A stretch of 64,000 nt of DNA from Blautia obeum ATCC 29174 (GTDB lineage: Bacteria > Bacillota > Clostridia > Lachnospirales > Lachnospiraceae), in the NCBI RefSeq assembly GCF_025147765.1, contig NZ_CP102265.1, positions 3,509,001 to 3,573,000 of the forward strand, read 5' to 3'. Positions within the stretch are counted from its first letter, which is position 1; each line of letters opens with the position of its first letter. Made by a program: the position numbers and the translations under genes. Below are positions 33,956 through 42,962 of this stretch, one piece after another. Under the pieces are notes generated by a model. That model was not told where the DNA came from and did no database searches. It saw only the letters and a list, made by a program, of their open reading frames with translations.

Positions 33956-34329
33956 CCTATTGTCACTCTCTATCAATCTGAGGTAAGGTAAACCCAAGTG
34001 GGATACTATATAAAACTGTTTCCGATTCAATTCGAGTTATTCTGAATACCCCCTCTGTCAAGCTCTGTAAAGCTCTGAGAGTTAGCTGATTGTTTGCTGC
34101 AGCTAATAATTGGGGAATGCCTTGATATTACCATCGACATCTGTTATATGACCACCATGCTTCGTACGTTCGATCATGGTAAACAGTATTCAATTAAACT
34201 TCCTATCGAAAGCACAAGATATTTTCTTGTCTATAATTAATATAACGCATACGAGACGGTTTGTCCATGCGTTTTTGACTGGCAAATTTTATTCAGTAAA
34301 AATATCTGTAATCTTTTTTGTAATTGAAT

Positions 34330-34358
34330 CTCCATCATTCCATCATCAAATGATGGAG
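34330..34358 (-). terminator. Hairpin behind integrase B
   Basis: CTCCATCATT and AATGATGGAG form a perfect 10-base stem 30 bases beyond the integrase stop. TGATGGAGA is repeated directly at 34372, giving a short local repeat. From 33960 to 34330 no convincing gene is seen. A 24-codon frame on the minus strand from 34177 reads MIERTKHGGHITDVDGNIKA and may be a remnant. Confidence 0.5.
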
Positions 34359-34388
34359 ATTCCAATAGATATGATGGAGATAGACTAA

Positions 34389-35780
34389 TTACTTCATCGT
34401 CTTCGCCAGTGAATTGAGCAATGCCCGCATCTCTGGATTTGCCAACACTTTTGCCAGAAGTTCCGGATCGACTTCATCAGCAACAGTTGCATTATTATTT
34501 TCCTGTTGTACATGCATCTGTGGATCCAGATTCTTTTTCTCATAAAATGCTTCTTCAAAAAGCTCTGCATTTTTCCTTCTGTCATCATCCAGAATATGAG
34601 AGTACACATCCGTAACCATATTGACCTGAGCATGACCGGAATCACCCTGTACCGCTTTGATGTCCCCACCATTCAGTTTCAGCTTATAAGTAACGCTACT
34701 ATGACGGAAACTGTGAAACACAACCGGTGGGAGATTATAGTCCTCAATCAGTTTCTTTAAAGGACCACGGATTGCTCCATCACCAAGAGGAAGCCCAAAG
34801 GTACTTGCCATAACCAGGTTATAGTCCATATATTCATCACCAAGGATTTCTTTCATTTCATCCTGTTCAGCTTTCCAGTCTACCAACATATTAGCGACAC
34901 TCTTTGGTAAGAATATCTTACGCACACTGCTTTCTGTCTTTGGTGTTTTCAGAATACGGACCGTAGAATTCTTCTTATGATTTGTCGGAAATACCAACAA
35001 CACATCTTTTCCATCCAATGCATTCAACGATTCTTTTCTTATACGCTGTGATTCTTTGTTGATGAAGACATATGCACGGTTTTCTTCAATTGCCTCAGGA
35101 GAGATATCTACACAATCCCAGGTAAGACCAAGCAACTCACCAAGTCGCAGAGAACATGAGAAAGATAGATTAATTGCGAGCTTTAATCGTTCATCTTCAC
35201 AGACACTGAGCGCATACATCAATGTATCCGCTGTCCAGATGTCTCTTTTTTGGGATTTATGTTTTGGTACAGTCGCATGAGTACAGGGATTCTTCTCCAT
35301 CAACTCCCATTTTACTGCCTGTTCGAAACAGTTCCTGAGCAGCTTATTAACATCCCTGACCGTACTGGACGATACAAATTCATTTCGACTGGTTTTATTC
35401 AATGGATTGATAACTGCACGTCTCTTCAAAAGACTCTGATAATATCTTTCGATGAATCGGGTATTGATTTCTGAAAGTTTCGTATCACCAATAATTGGAA
35501 GAATATAGTTATTGATAAGAGAGACATTTCCTTCATATGTAGAAAGCGCCCAGTTTTCTTTTCCATAAAGTGCAACATACTCTGTAATAAGCTCATCCAG
35601 TGTTTTGCATTTACGAACGACAAATGATCCCATCTCTTTTTTATATTCAATTTCTTTTTTTCTTCTTTTAGCTTCGGCTTTTGTTTCATAGGTTTCCCAT
35701 TTCTGTTTCCTCTCACCTTTTTCATTCGTATAAGAATAGATTACATTGAATTTTCCGTTTCGTTCTCTTATTGATGCCAT
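34389..35780 (-). CDS. Tyrosine integrase B (tRNA-Arg specific)
   Basis: A 463-residue paralogue of integrase A. Catalytic motifs: SLRLGELLGLTWDCV, VFHSFRHSSVTYKLKLNGGD and DSGHAQVNMVTDVYSH. The arm-binding domain begins MASIRERNGKFNVIYSYTNE. The start at 35780 follows AAAGGAGCATGCAATAAT and lies right behind the stop of the four-HTH gene. The upstream extension to 35861 overlaps that gene. Because both integrases share motifs across the whole length and lie beside tRNA-Arg halves, they probably recognise the same core. Confidence 0.92.
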   Translation of the reverse strand: MASIRERNGKFNVIYSYTNEKGERKQKWETYETKAEAKRRKKEIEYKKEMGSFVVRKCKTLDELITEYVALYGKENWALSTYEGNVSLINNYILPIIGDTKLSEINTRFIERYYQSLLKRRAVINPLNKTSRNEFVSSSTVRDVNKLLRNCFEQAVKWELMEKNPCTHATVPKHKSQKRDIWTADTLMYALSVCEDERLKLAINLSFSCSLRLGELLGLTWDCVDISPEAIEENRAYVFINKESQRIRKESLNALDGKDVLLVFPTNHKKNSTVRILKTPKTESSVRKIFLPKSVANMLVDWKAEQDEMKEILGDEYMDYNLVMASTFGLPLGDGAIRGPLKKLIEDYNLPPVVFHSFRHSSVTYKLKLNGGDIKAVQGDSGHAQVNMVTDVYSHILDDDRRKNAELFEEAFYEKKNLDPQMHVQQENNNATVADEVDPELLAKVLANPEMRALLNSLAKTMK

Positions 35781-35781
35781 A

Positions 35782-36771
35782 TTATTGCATGCTCCTTTCC
35801 AAATCTCTTTGTTCCATCCAGTCCTCAAATTCATCCCGAAGGATCCTAACTCGACTGCCAACTTTTATTACGGTGAACTTTCCTTTATCCGCCCACTTGT
35901 TGATCATGCTTCTGCTGACCTTTGCCAGATAGGAAGCTTCATCAAAAGTAAGATACTTTATATTTCCATTGCTTCCTCGTATTCCGGTTTGTGATAATTT
36001 CTTCCGCCGGAAATTAGCCAGGGCAATATTCTGTTCCTGTGCAAGTTCTTCATAAACATTCGATGGATCCAGCTTATAACGATCCTGACCTTCCAGGAAT
36101 TTTTGAAAACTCTCTTTTGTGATCCTTTTCTTTTCTGCAATCACAATGAATTCAAAAAAATGACTATACTTTGGATTATCAAGAATTGTATATACTGAGC
36201 TTCTGGTTGTTCCTAACAGCTGTGCCATCTCAGGCATCGTAATAGTTGCATCTTCCAGAAGGGCGTCTTTTTCTCTGTCTTCCTTTGTTCGATACCGGGA
36301 CTGGCTTTTATACCAGTTCTGAAAGGATTCTTTTGGTATTCGTTTCCAGTAATCGACAATAACAACTTCCATTTGATTTTTCTTGAGTAATTCATAAACA
36401 AGATAATCATCCACGCCCAACAGATCCGCGACTTCCTTAACGGAATAGGACCAGGATTTCAATTCTTTCCCTGGTTCTTCTCCGGTAACTTTATGATATT
36501 TAATCTGATTGGCATACCATTTTTCAAAGCTGGCAATATTGATTCGTATCTTTCCGGCAATCTCTTTTGATTCAAAAACATTTTTATGCACCAGCCAGTA
36601 TCGATCTGTCTTTTTTAATCCCAGCAGCTTTCCCATTTCCGGCACGGTCATCCAGGTTCTCTTTTGTGTCGGACGCCGTTTGTAAGGACTGTCTTCTGAT
36701 ATCTTTGAAATGATCTCTTCAACATCGTCCATTTCCGGAACTTCTTTTTGTTTCATAATTGCTGTTGCCAT
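35782..36771 (-). CDS. Protein with four tandem excisionase-like HTH domains, element B
   Basis: A 329-residue homologue of the 15305 protein with an extra acidic leader of about 30 residues (EMDDVEEIISKISED). The modules are TVPEMGKLLGLKKTDRYWLV, SVKEVADLLGVDDYLVYELL, TMPEMAQLLGTTRSSVYTIL and TFDEASYLAKVSRSMINKWA. Each is followed by a wing and an F-x-x-W/F-hydrophobic end (FEKWYANQ, FQNWYKSQ, FQKFLEGQ, FEDWMEQR). Conservation of four modules and of gene position in two elements argues for a real function in recombination or its control. Confidence 0.75.
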   Translation of the reverse strand: MATAIMKQKEVPEMDDVEEIISKISEDSPYKRRPTQKRTWMTVPEMGKLLGLKKTDRYWLVHKNVFESKEIAGKIRINIASFEKWYANQIKYHKVTGEEPGKELKSWSYSVKEVADLLGVDDYLVYELLKKNQMEVVIVDYWKRIPKESFQNWYKSQSRYRTKEDREKDALLEDATITMPEMAQLLGTTRSSVYTILDNPKYSHFFEFIVIAEKKRITKESFQKFLEGQDRYKLDPSNVYEELAQEQNIALANFRRKKLSQTGIRGSNGNIKYLTFDEASYLAKVSRSMINKWADKGKFTVIKVGSRVRILRDEFEDWMEQRDLERSMQ

Positions 36772-36890
36772 TTATTCTTCACTTCCTGTCTTTTTTAGTG
36801 TTAGTGTTTTTCTTATATCATATCTCAAATCCAGATAAAAATTTAGGATGTCGATTGCAGACAAAATCTGCCTGATCAACACCCTGTTTT

Positions 36891-37067
36891 TTACTGTTCC
36901 AAGTTATCGAGCCAGTCATCGAAACTCTTCTTAGAGATGCGATACTTTCCGCCATCCAACTGAATCCACCGGAATTCCTTTTTCTTCAAAAGGTTATAAA
37001 TAGTAGGTCTGCTGACTCCTAAGATTTCCTGTAACTCTTGAACTGTATAACATCTTTTTTCTAACAT
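36891..37067 (-). CDS. Excisionase-like HTH protein, element B
   Basis: A 58-residue protein: MLEKRCYTVQELQEILGVSR, PTIYNLLKKKEFRWIQLDGG and KYRISKKSFDDWLDNLEQ. It is about three-quarters identical by eye to the 62-residue protein of element A. One HTH_17 domain, the size of a recombination directionality factor. AGAGGATAAAGAA precedes the ATG. An inverted copy of the mobilisation repeat lies 43 bases upstream and may contain its promoter. Confidence 0.85.
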   Translation of the reverse strand: MLEKRCYTVQELQEILGVSRPTIYNLLKKKEFRWIQLDGGKYRISKKSFDDWLDNLEQ

Positions 37068-37109
37068 TTCTTTATCCTCTTTTCTTTGAAATACGAAAGA
37101 AAAATTATC

Positions 37110-37149
37110 CCTTCATATAACGAAACGCTCAGAGCATGTTTTACAGTGG
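37110..37149 (-). repeat. Mobilisation-region repeat, copy 2 (inverted)
   Basis: The reverse complement contains CCACTGTAAAACA, then CTCTGAGCGTTTCGTTATAT and GGGATA, matching copies at 12998 and 42963 over about 44 bases. Together with the copy at 42963 it forms inverted repeats around the 5.7 kb hydrolase/methyltransferase operon. Confidence 0.75.
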
Positions 37150-37303
37150 TCAAAAGCAAATTTTTTTACTTTTTTCTTGCGAGTTTTTTTTAATGCCACT
37201 CGTAAGAAACTCGTAACATTAGATTTCTACATTTTTCCTGGATTTAAATAAGAAAAAGAGCATATGGAATTTGAATCCATACACTCTATAAAAAGTTCAC
37301 ATC

Positions 37304-38059
37304 TCACGAAAGTTTACAAATCATTTCTGAGAATACTTCAGGTTTCAGTAAAACTAACCCTCCATGTCCCAAGTCCGGCAATTTTGTAAATTCTGTTTGA
37401 GGAAACTTGCGTTTCATATAGGCAATATCCTGTTTCCGCTCTTTTTCCTCATTTTTTGCACACCAGTAATGAATTTGCGTGTTAATATCCGAAACAGGCT
37501 CAGGTACTCTGTAATTATTGCAGGAATCAAAGGTACGCCATAGTGTTTTTCTGCTACAATGTCGCAGAACATCTACCACATATTGTAAATCTTCCTTAGA
37601 ATATTCATCTGTTGCAAATGCCTTTTCCAATAAGCTAATGCCACCCACCCTTCCAAGCATCATCATCAAATAATCTTTTAGAGCGATAAAACGTGTCACA
37701 AACCACGGAAGCTGATACGGTGTGATTCCGCCGTCCATAATACAATGATTTATCTTGATCCTTTGTTCCAATGTTACCATTAATGCAATAGATCCACCCA
37801 TGGAGCAGCCATATACTGCATATAGATTTCTGTAACCTCTTGTACTGAGCCAATCATTCAATTCTGAGGCAATTTGTTCTACGCTTGTAAAATCACTATC
37901 ATTCTCAAAATCATATCCTGGAAGTGCCGGAATCAGCAAATGGTATTTTTCCTGTAATAAAGGAATCACGTTTTCAAAATAATCCCACTTTACGACTGAT
38001 GGATGAATCAGCAAAATAATTTCATTATTTTCTTTACCAAATTCATGGATATTCATCAT
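37304..38059 (-). CDS. Alpha/beta hydrolase 1 of the element B operon
   Basis: A 251-residue alpha/beta-hydrolase-fold enzyme. The nucleophile elbow is VYGCSMGGSIAL and the probable catalytic His is in LPDLGHGGLVLL near the C terminus. The oxyanion region reads LLIHPSVVKWDYF. No signal peptide. ATG codons at 38059 and 38056 are both possible, with AGAGG about 8 bases before the first, and a GTG nine bases further up is in frame. It is the last gene of the operon. Substrate unknown. A thioester, lactone or small ester is possible. Confidence 0.8.
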   Translation of the reverse strand: MMNIHEFGKENNEIILLIHPSVVKWDYFENVIPLLQEKYHLLIPALPGYDFENDSDFTSVEQIASELNDWLSTRGYRNLYAVYGCSMGGSIALMVTLEQRIKINHCIMDGGITPYQLPWFVTRFIALKDYLMMMLGRVGGISLLEKAFATDEYSKEDLQYVVDVLRHCSRKTLWRTFDSCNNYRVPEPVSDINTQIHYWCAKNEEKERKQDIAYMKRKFPQTEFTKLPDLGHGGLVLLKPEVFSEMICKLS

Positions 38060-38113
38060 TAAATACACCTCTGTCTCTACAACAAAATATTTTTCACTTA
38101 ATGAAACTGAAAT

Positions 38114-38626
38114 TTACCATATTTTACCAAGTAATTCCACAATCCCTGCTACTACAAATGCAACCACCAAATACAGTACAGTAGCCGCCCCTCGTTTTAC
38201 CAACACAGTCTTCCAAGGCTTTACATACGGAATTCCTTCCATACCATCTATATGCCAGATTCTGCTGTGTCCCACCCATAATCTGTCAATCACAATACCA
38301 TCAAACCAGTTCATGACCACAAGAAAAAGACAGGCTTGAAGATATGCTGTTTTAAAATCCATAACATGATTCCAAACAGAAATAATCAAAATCAGAGCCA
38401 CAAATATAATAATACAAAATGGTATCATAAACCACTTTGACCTTTTCATCACAGTTTCTTTATCAGCAATTCCACGTTTCTGTGCTTCTTCTATATATTC
38501 TTTCGGATAAAAATATAAACAGTTACGCCCGTCGTTCCTCACTGCACATTTTATCAGTGATGCATACAGCAGACAGTACAATACATTTTGCAACAATAAT
38601 AACATTTTTCTGATACCTTCTTTCAA
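38114..38626 (-). CDS. Small membrane protein of the element B operon
   Basis: A 170-residue protein with hydrophobic stretches at residues about 8-25, 67-88, 95-112 and 145-166. A conserved-looking loop VMNWFDGIVIDRLWVGHSRI follows the third. The pattern D-G-x-x-x-D-R-L-W with nearby His resembles small uncharacterised membrane proteins encoded beside hydrolases in Firmicutes. I do not recognise a function. Its ATG overlaps the stop of the upstream hydrolase (ATGA), showing translational coupling. Confidence 0.75.
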   Translation of the reverse strand: MKEGIRKMLLLLQNVLYCLLYASLIKCAVRNDGRNCLYFYPKEYIEEAQKRGIADKETVMKRSKWFMIPFCIIIFVALILIISVWNHVMDFKTAYLQACLFLVVMNWFDGIVIDRLWVGHSRIWHIDGMEGIPYVKPWKTVLVKRGAATVLYLVVAFVVAGIVELLGKIW

Positions 38627-39387
38627 AATACCAATTTAGGTAATCTATCTGTCTCAATAATTTTTTTGAGCATTCTGGCAAATCCTTCCGGATTTTGGAT
38701 TTGATATTGCATATGGTTAAATCTCTCAAAAACAGGAAAGTTACCGTGTATATAGGTCTGCATCACTGCATTTCTATATTTAAAATGTTCTTCTATACTT
38801 CCAAATTCCCAAAATGTATGTTTCTGCAATTCTTCTGACAGTTCTGGAAATGCTTTATCTTCCAAGCTGTCTGCCAGCTGTCTTCTCAGATTTCCATATG
38901 TCAAGTTCTTCCCTGCCTCTATAAAATAGGGTTTAATTTTGTCATCGTCACACCACATGATTCTCTTTAGTGTCTTTCCCTTTGACCAATATAAACTTTT
39001 CATTGCTATATATAAGAATGGGACCATGATTCTGCGTGTTGCCTTTCCAATCTGTGCAAACTGTCCGCCATCAAAAAAAACATGCTTTACCGGTATTTTT
39101 GCCTCTGTCAGGAATGCCATGGCAAGATCTGCACCAATCGAAGATGCAACTGCAAGTTCTATCTCTTTGATTCCATGATTTTCCAGAAATCGTACAATTT
39201 GCTGTATCTCATCTCTTTTACTTTGATATCTCTGTCCAGGGCAATACACGGTTGATGTTGGCATAATACAGTAATATTTTTCTTTCATTTTCTCTGCAAC
39301 CGGCATACTGCTTTCCCCAATTACTCCCATTGCATGGAAAAACAAGATGACTGGATTTGATTTATTTCCTATTGTTTTAAATACCAT
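38623..39387 (-). CDS. Alpha/beta hydrolase 2 of the element B operon
   Basis: A 254-residue alpha/beta-hydrolase-like protein. The elbow is AVASSIGADLAMAF (A-x-S-x-G, nucleophile S83) and the oxyanion region is ILFFHAMGVIGESSMPVAEK. The C-terminal His is probably in FERFNHMQYQIQNPEGFARM, the hydrolase 1-like position. It is distantly similar to hydrolase 1 in length and layout, so the pair may have arisen by duplication. It shares an ATGA junction with the membrane protein gene. Confidence 0.78.
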   Translation of the reverse strand: MVFKTIGNKSNPVILFFHAMGVIGESSMPVAEKMKEKYYCIMPTSTVYCPGQRYQSKRDEIQQIVRFLENHGIKEIELAVASSIGADLAMAFLTEAKIPVKHVFFDGGQFAQIGKATRRIMVPFLYIAMKSLYWSKGKTLKRIMWCDDDKIKPYFIEAGKNLTYGNLRRQLADSLEDKAFPELSEELQKHTFWEFGSIEEHFKYRNAVMQTYIHGNFPVFERFNHMQYQIQNPEGFARMLKKIIETDRLPKLVF

Positions 39388-39412
39388 ACTTATACCTTCT
39401 ATCTATTTTAAT

Positions 39413-40348
39413 CTATCTTTTTGCACTCTTCCATTCAGCAACAGCATTTCTCACCCGCTGGTCAATATCCAGACGTGCTCTCTGGCATTCTTTCGGATAT
39501 TTTCTTGCCGCTTGAAATGCCAGTTTCATAAAGATTCCAGAACCAATTGGCAGCATCGTCCTTAACATACTCTCCGGAAAAACGAAATGGGTCGCATGCT
39601 CGTAAATAACAGACTCCAACCTGCACGTATGTGGATGTTCTTTCATACGCTGCTCCATACGGCGTATATATTTTGCAGTATCCCACAACACATCATCTTC
39701 AGCGCCAATCAGCAATAATGTCCCATGAATTTTTTCAATCTTAATTATTTCTTCTTCCGTAATTGGATGAGTTGCCTCTGAATCATCAAACAGTTTTCTC
39801 GAATTAAGCATATCACCGGTCCGCTTTGTTTCTTCATCAATCACATGCCAGTAATCTGGATGTTTATAACAAAACGGCATATATGGAAGAGGTTCTCCTT
39901 TATAAGAGAAAAGTGATTCGCCCTCAATCGGCCATTCCTTACATCCATCTTTTTTGCCCTGCATAAACCCCTGCCAGATAAAGTCACTCGGTGTCAGGCC
40001 TATTGTCAATGTAAGATCTTCAAAATAAGAAGCGGCAGTTAAAGCAAGTGTTCCTGTAGTAGATGCCCCGACAATTCCTATCTTCTGATTACCATGTGTT
40101 TTTAACCAACTGATAGCTTTCTCTATACGTTCTAGCGGATAATTATGATGTCCATAATCCTTTTTTGCCGGTGACATTGTCATCACATTCACACCGAGTT
40201 TATGTAACCATTTCACGGATGTCCGTGCCAGATAATCCTCTGAATCATCTCCGATCATTGCAATCATTGCACAGTCTGAGTCGGTTTTACATTTCCAATA
40301 TGCACCATAAAATCCATCTGTTTCCACTTCAAAATGCTTTTTCTGCAT
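39413..40348 (-). CDS. BAAT-type acyl hydrolase (alpha/beta hydrolase 3)
   Basis: A 311-residue enzyme with the BAAT/dienelactone-hydrolase-like layout: WLKTHGNQKIGIVGASTTGT (nucleophile Ser in GASTTG), TPSDFIWQGF, LLLIGAEDDVLWDTAKYIRR (Asp) and YEHATHFVFPESML (His). BAAT-type enzymes move or hydrolyse acyl groups of thioesters. The start at 40348 is preferred because GAGGAG lies 9 bases upstream, and the ATG three codons earlier is too close to it. In the operon it stands between a methyltransferase and hydrolase 2. Confidence 0.8.
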   Translation of the reverse strand: MQKKHFEVETDGFYGAYWKCKTDSDCAMIAMIGDDSEDYLARTSVKWLHKLGVNVMTMSPAKKDYGHHNYPLERIEKAISWLKTHGNQKIGIVGASTTGTLALTAASYFEDLTLTIGLTPSDFIWQGFMQGKKDGCKEWPIEGESLFSYKGEPLPYMPFCYKHPDYWHVIDEETKRTGDMLNSRKLFDDSEATHPITEEEIIKIEKIHGTLLLIGAEDDVLWDTAKYIRRMEQRMKEHPHTCRLESVIYEHATHFVFPESMLRTMLPIGSGIFMKLAFQAARKYPKECQRARLDIDQRVRNAVAEWKSAKR

Positions 40349-40367
40349 CTGTATCATCTCCTCAGTA

Positions 40368-41168
40368 TCAGCCGCGTTTCTTCAAAACTATTATTTTGTT
40401 CGAAATATTCCGAACCGCTGGAATTTTGCCTATTACACAATAAACGGGCATAAGTTCTTTCATTCCCTCAACCAGACTGACCTCATGCAGGATAGAAAAA
40501 TTCGGTACAATCTTTTGTAGTTCTGTTCCGTTCTTAACACCCCATGTAAATTTTGCATTGCTGTTCTCTATAGATTTTTCTTTCACATGTTTTACAACAA
40601 ATGGTGACATGGTTTCAACCATTACGTTTACTTTCTGAAATGATCTTTCAATAATAGAAAATATCTTTCTGATGTCCTTCTCACACAAATACATGGTAAG
40701 TCCTTCAATTATCACCAGAACATTTTCTCCATGATAATCGATATCGTCCACGTAGGAATCATCCATTGCAGACTTTGCAATCTGGTATATCGGACCCGTT
40801 TCCGGAAGAAACTGCCGCCTTATCTTCATAGTCTCCGGCAAATCGACATTGTACCAGCGCAGATATTTTCCCTTCATACGGTAACATCTGGTATCCAGTC
40901 CACATGCAAGATTTATAACAACTGCATTTTCATACTTCTTCAAATATTGCTCAACCATCCGGTCTAATACAATTGTTCTTGCAATCACACCATAAGTCAT
41001 GGCATTATCCTTATCCGCCTTGGAAAAGTCATAATCAAGCTTTTCCACTAGTTTTACTGCGATCTCATCTTTGATCTTTGCATTTTGCTTTTTTGTTTCT
41101 TTTGCTCTTGCATACAAAGTCTGTACCATCGTTTCAGGTACACCTGTCACATTCACTTTTTCTTTCAT
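40368..41168 (-). CDS. LCMT/PPM1-like SAM methyltransferase
   Basis: A 266-residue methyltransferase of the leucine-carboxyl-methyltransferase-like family. It shows ARTIVLDRMVEQYLKKY, VVINLACGLDTRCYRMKG (SAM motif, family version of GCGLDTR), WYNVDLPETMKIRRQFLPET and VLVIIEGLTMYLCEKDIRKI. In polyketide and siderophore pathways this family methylates carboxyl or hydroxyl groups of small molecules. It lies between the second methyltransferase and the BAAT-type enzyme with short gaps, so an acyl or carboxylate substrate shared by these enzymes is a fair inference. Confidence 0.87.
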   Translation of the reverse strand: MKEKVNVTGVPETMVQTLYARAKETKKQNAKIKDEIAVKLVEKLDYDFSKADKDNAMTYGVIARTIVLDRMVEQYLKKYENAVVINLACGLDTRCYRMKGKYLRWYNVDLPETMKIRRQFLPETGPIYQIAKSAMDDSYVDDIDYHGENVLVIIEGLTMYLCEKDIRKIFSIIERSFQKVNVMVETMSPFVVKHVKEKSIENSNAKFTWGVKNGTELQKIVPNFSILHEVSLVEGMKELMPVYCVIGKIPAVRNISNKIIVLKKRG

Positions 41169-41184
41169 TATCTATCGCCTTCCG

Positions 41185-41826
41185 CTATTGTTTTCTTACA
41201 ACGCAATGCATCCTCATGCCTTTACGGATTTCAAATTTTTCTACTTTTAACCCTGCTCTTCTGCAACATTTCATAACCACATCTCTTGTTGGAACCCGGA
41301 CATCTCCGTGTCCACATATATTTGCCAGAGGCATTTCCAGTGTATTCATCAGCCATACCAATACTTTATTGTCACTGGTCACATCCCGCAGAATCAATCT
41401 TCCATTTGGGCGAAGGCATCTTTTTACGCTGTCAAAAAATGCCTGTGGATCCGGATAATGATGGAAACTCATAGAACAAATAATTGCATCAAATGAATCA
41501 TTTTCAAAAGGAAAATTCTCACAGTCTCCTACCACAAATGTTGCATTTGGAATATCTTTCTTTTTTGCCTGTTCGATCATTGCAGGAGTCAAATCCAGTC
41601 CGGTATAATGTCTGTCTGGATATTTTTCTGATAATAAAGAAATCATTGGAGCCGGACCACATCCTGCATCCAGCAATTCTCTAAACGGCTCTTTCTCCAG
41701 CTCCGCCAGAATATCAGGATAATCCTTCTTGCACATTTCATATATGCCAGCATGGTTACTTTCATATCTTCCTGCTGCTTTTGTAAATTCAGCAATCGAC
41801 AACTTTTTGTATTCTTCGTTTTTCAT
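41185..41826 (-). CDS. Class I SAM-dependent methyltransferase
   Basis: A 213-residue methyltransferase. Motif I is ELLDAGCGPAPMISLLSEKY, the acidic residue is in YTGLDLTPAMIEQAKKKD and motif IV is SFDAIICSMSFHHYPDPQAF, followed by LRPNGRLILRDVT. The pattern is ubiE/type-11. The start at 41826 follows GGAGGGAAAAGC. It overlaps or touches the dehydrogenase gene upstream, so the operon is compact. Confidence 0.87.
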   Translation of the reverse strand: MKNEEYKKLSIAEFTKAAGRYESNHAGIYEMCKKDYPDILAELEKEPFRELLDAGCGPAPMISLLSEKYPDRHYTGLDLTPAMIEQAKKKDIPNATFVVGDCENFPFENDSFDAIICSMSFHHYPDPQAFFDSVKRCLRPNGRLILRDVTSDNKVLVWLMNTLEMPLANICGHGDVRVPTRDVVMKCCRRAGLKVEKFEIRKGMRMHCVVRKQ

Positions 41827-41840
41827 GCTTTTCCCTCCAA

Positions 41841-42752
41841 TCACACTGCATTTTTGACCTTACATCCACATGCCTTCATTCTTTTAACATATGCATAAAA
41901 TTGTTTATGTAGTTCTCTCATCTCATCTGGTGCTTTCATAGCATGTTGATACATAAATTTATCTCCAAAGCTGCTTTCGAATGTAATAGCAAGCATAATC
42001 GCAAGAATTGACAATGGTAGAAAACAAAAAATATTCATTTTGCCAGGCGACAACCTACCTGACTGTTTCCGCAAAAAGTTAAAATTTCTTTTCAATCTTT
42101 TGGCTGTTTTCTTCATGATCTTCCAGTCTCTTCCAGCTCTCTCCGAACAATCAGCTTCATAATATGCATCTGCAATCGGCACCACCATGGCAAGATGACA
42201 CAGCTGCCACATATGCATATTCTTTACTTCCTGATGTGGGATACGAGCATGCTTTAATATCTTTGAAAAATGCTTTGTTCTTTCAGATTTATTTCCTGAT
42301 ATTTCTGCAAATGTTGTTGGTTGGATAATCCTCGGAGTAAGGGACGCATCAAGGATGCCATCATCATTTATACTTCCGCCGGCTCCCGGAAAAGCCGGTA
42401 ATATTCTTCCTGTTCCAACAATGTCTTCCCATTTTTTATAACTGTCCAGTGAATTTACCATTGTAACAATCGTATTGCTTTTATTATTTTTCAATTCCGA
42501 AAGTGCTTCATACAGCTGATTTTCCCGAACAGTCAGTAAAATAAAATCATAAATATCATCATTTGGCACTTCTTCGATAATCTTAATTTTTGCCTTTATT
42601 AAGTCCTGATTTTTCTTATAAAGTAATCCATTATTTTTTAGGATCTCAAGTCTTTTACCTCTGGCATAAATACTTGTATCGTAACCTGCATCTGCTAATA
42701 AAGCCGCATACAAGGAGCCAATCACGCCTGCACCATAAATCAATATTCTCAT
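41841..42752 (-). CDS. Ketopantoate-reductase-like dehydrogenase
   Basis: A 303-residue ApbA/PanE-type NAD(P)-dependent oxidoreductase. The nucleotide-binding Rossmann motif is ILIYGAGVIGSLYAALLADA and SIYARGKRLEIL follows. Then comes DFILLTVRENQLYEALSELK and a C-terminal helical domain with LCHLAMVVPIADAYYEADCS. A hydrophobic stretch MNIFCFLPLSILAIMLAITF late in the protein is unusual for soluble PanE. The first gene of the operon. The start at 42752 follows AAAGGAC. In this setting it probably reduces a beta-keto group of a specialised metabolite rather than ketopantoate. Confidence 0.85.
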   Translation of the reverse strand: MRILIYGAGVIGSLYAALLADAGYDTSIYARGKRLEILKNNGLLYKKNQDLIKAKIKIIEEVPNDDIYDFILLTVRENQLYEALSELKNNKSNTIVTMVNSLDSYKKWEDIVGTGRILPAFPGAGGSINDDGILDASLTPRIIQPTTFAEISGNKSERTKHFSKILKHARIPHQEVKNMHMWQLCHLAMVVPIADAYYEADCSERAGRDWKIMKKTAKRLKRNFNFLRKQSGRLSPGKMNIFCFLPLSILAIMLAITFESSFGDKFMYQHAMKAPDEMRELHKQFYAYVKRMKACGCKVKNAV

Positions 42753-42795
42753 AGAAATCAGTCCTTTTTTAGAATGTTCTGTATATCGCATATAT

Positions 42796-42811
42796 GTTAG
42801 CTGTATCTAAC
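42796..42811. promoter_or_regulatory. GTTAG-N6-CTAAC dyad before the element B operon
   Basis: GTTAG at 42796-42800 and CTAAC at 42807-42811 lie 44-59 bases upstream of the dehydrogenase start, flanked by CGCATAT on both sides. A likely operator. Confidence 0.45.
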
Positions 42812-42826
42812 CGCATATTTCTAAAA

Positions 42827-42863
42827 AACCGTGCGCAATGCAAGACTGTAATATCGCACGGTT
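42827..42863. terminator. Leader terminator/attenuator before the element B operon
   Basis: AACCGTGCG (42827-42835) pairs with CGCACGGTT (42855-42863). In the minus direction the hairpin is followed by TTTTTT, just 75 bases before the first gene of the operon. In the plus direction it is followed by CTTTTTC. It may insulate the operon from the mobilisation genes or act as an attenuator. Confidence 0.65.
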
Positions 42864-42962
42864 CTTTTTCATGTGTTCAGTATATCACTTGAAAATTTAT
42901 ATAACAAGATGCTGCGTTCTTTTCTCTATAATTCCTCCATAATTTCGATTCTCTATACACTC

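Noticed and set aside
33907..33990. A complete tRNA gene at the second att site
   Set aside because: Same reason: the bases before the anticodon loop do not pair with the 3' stem.
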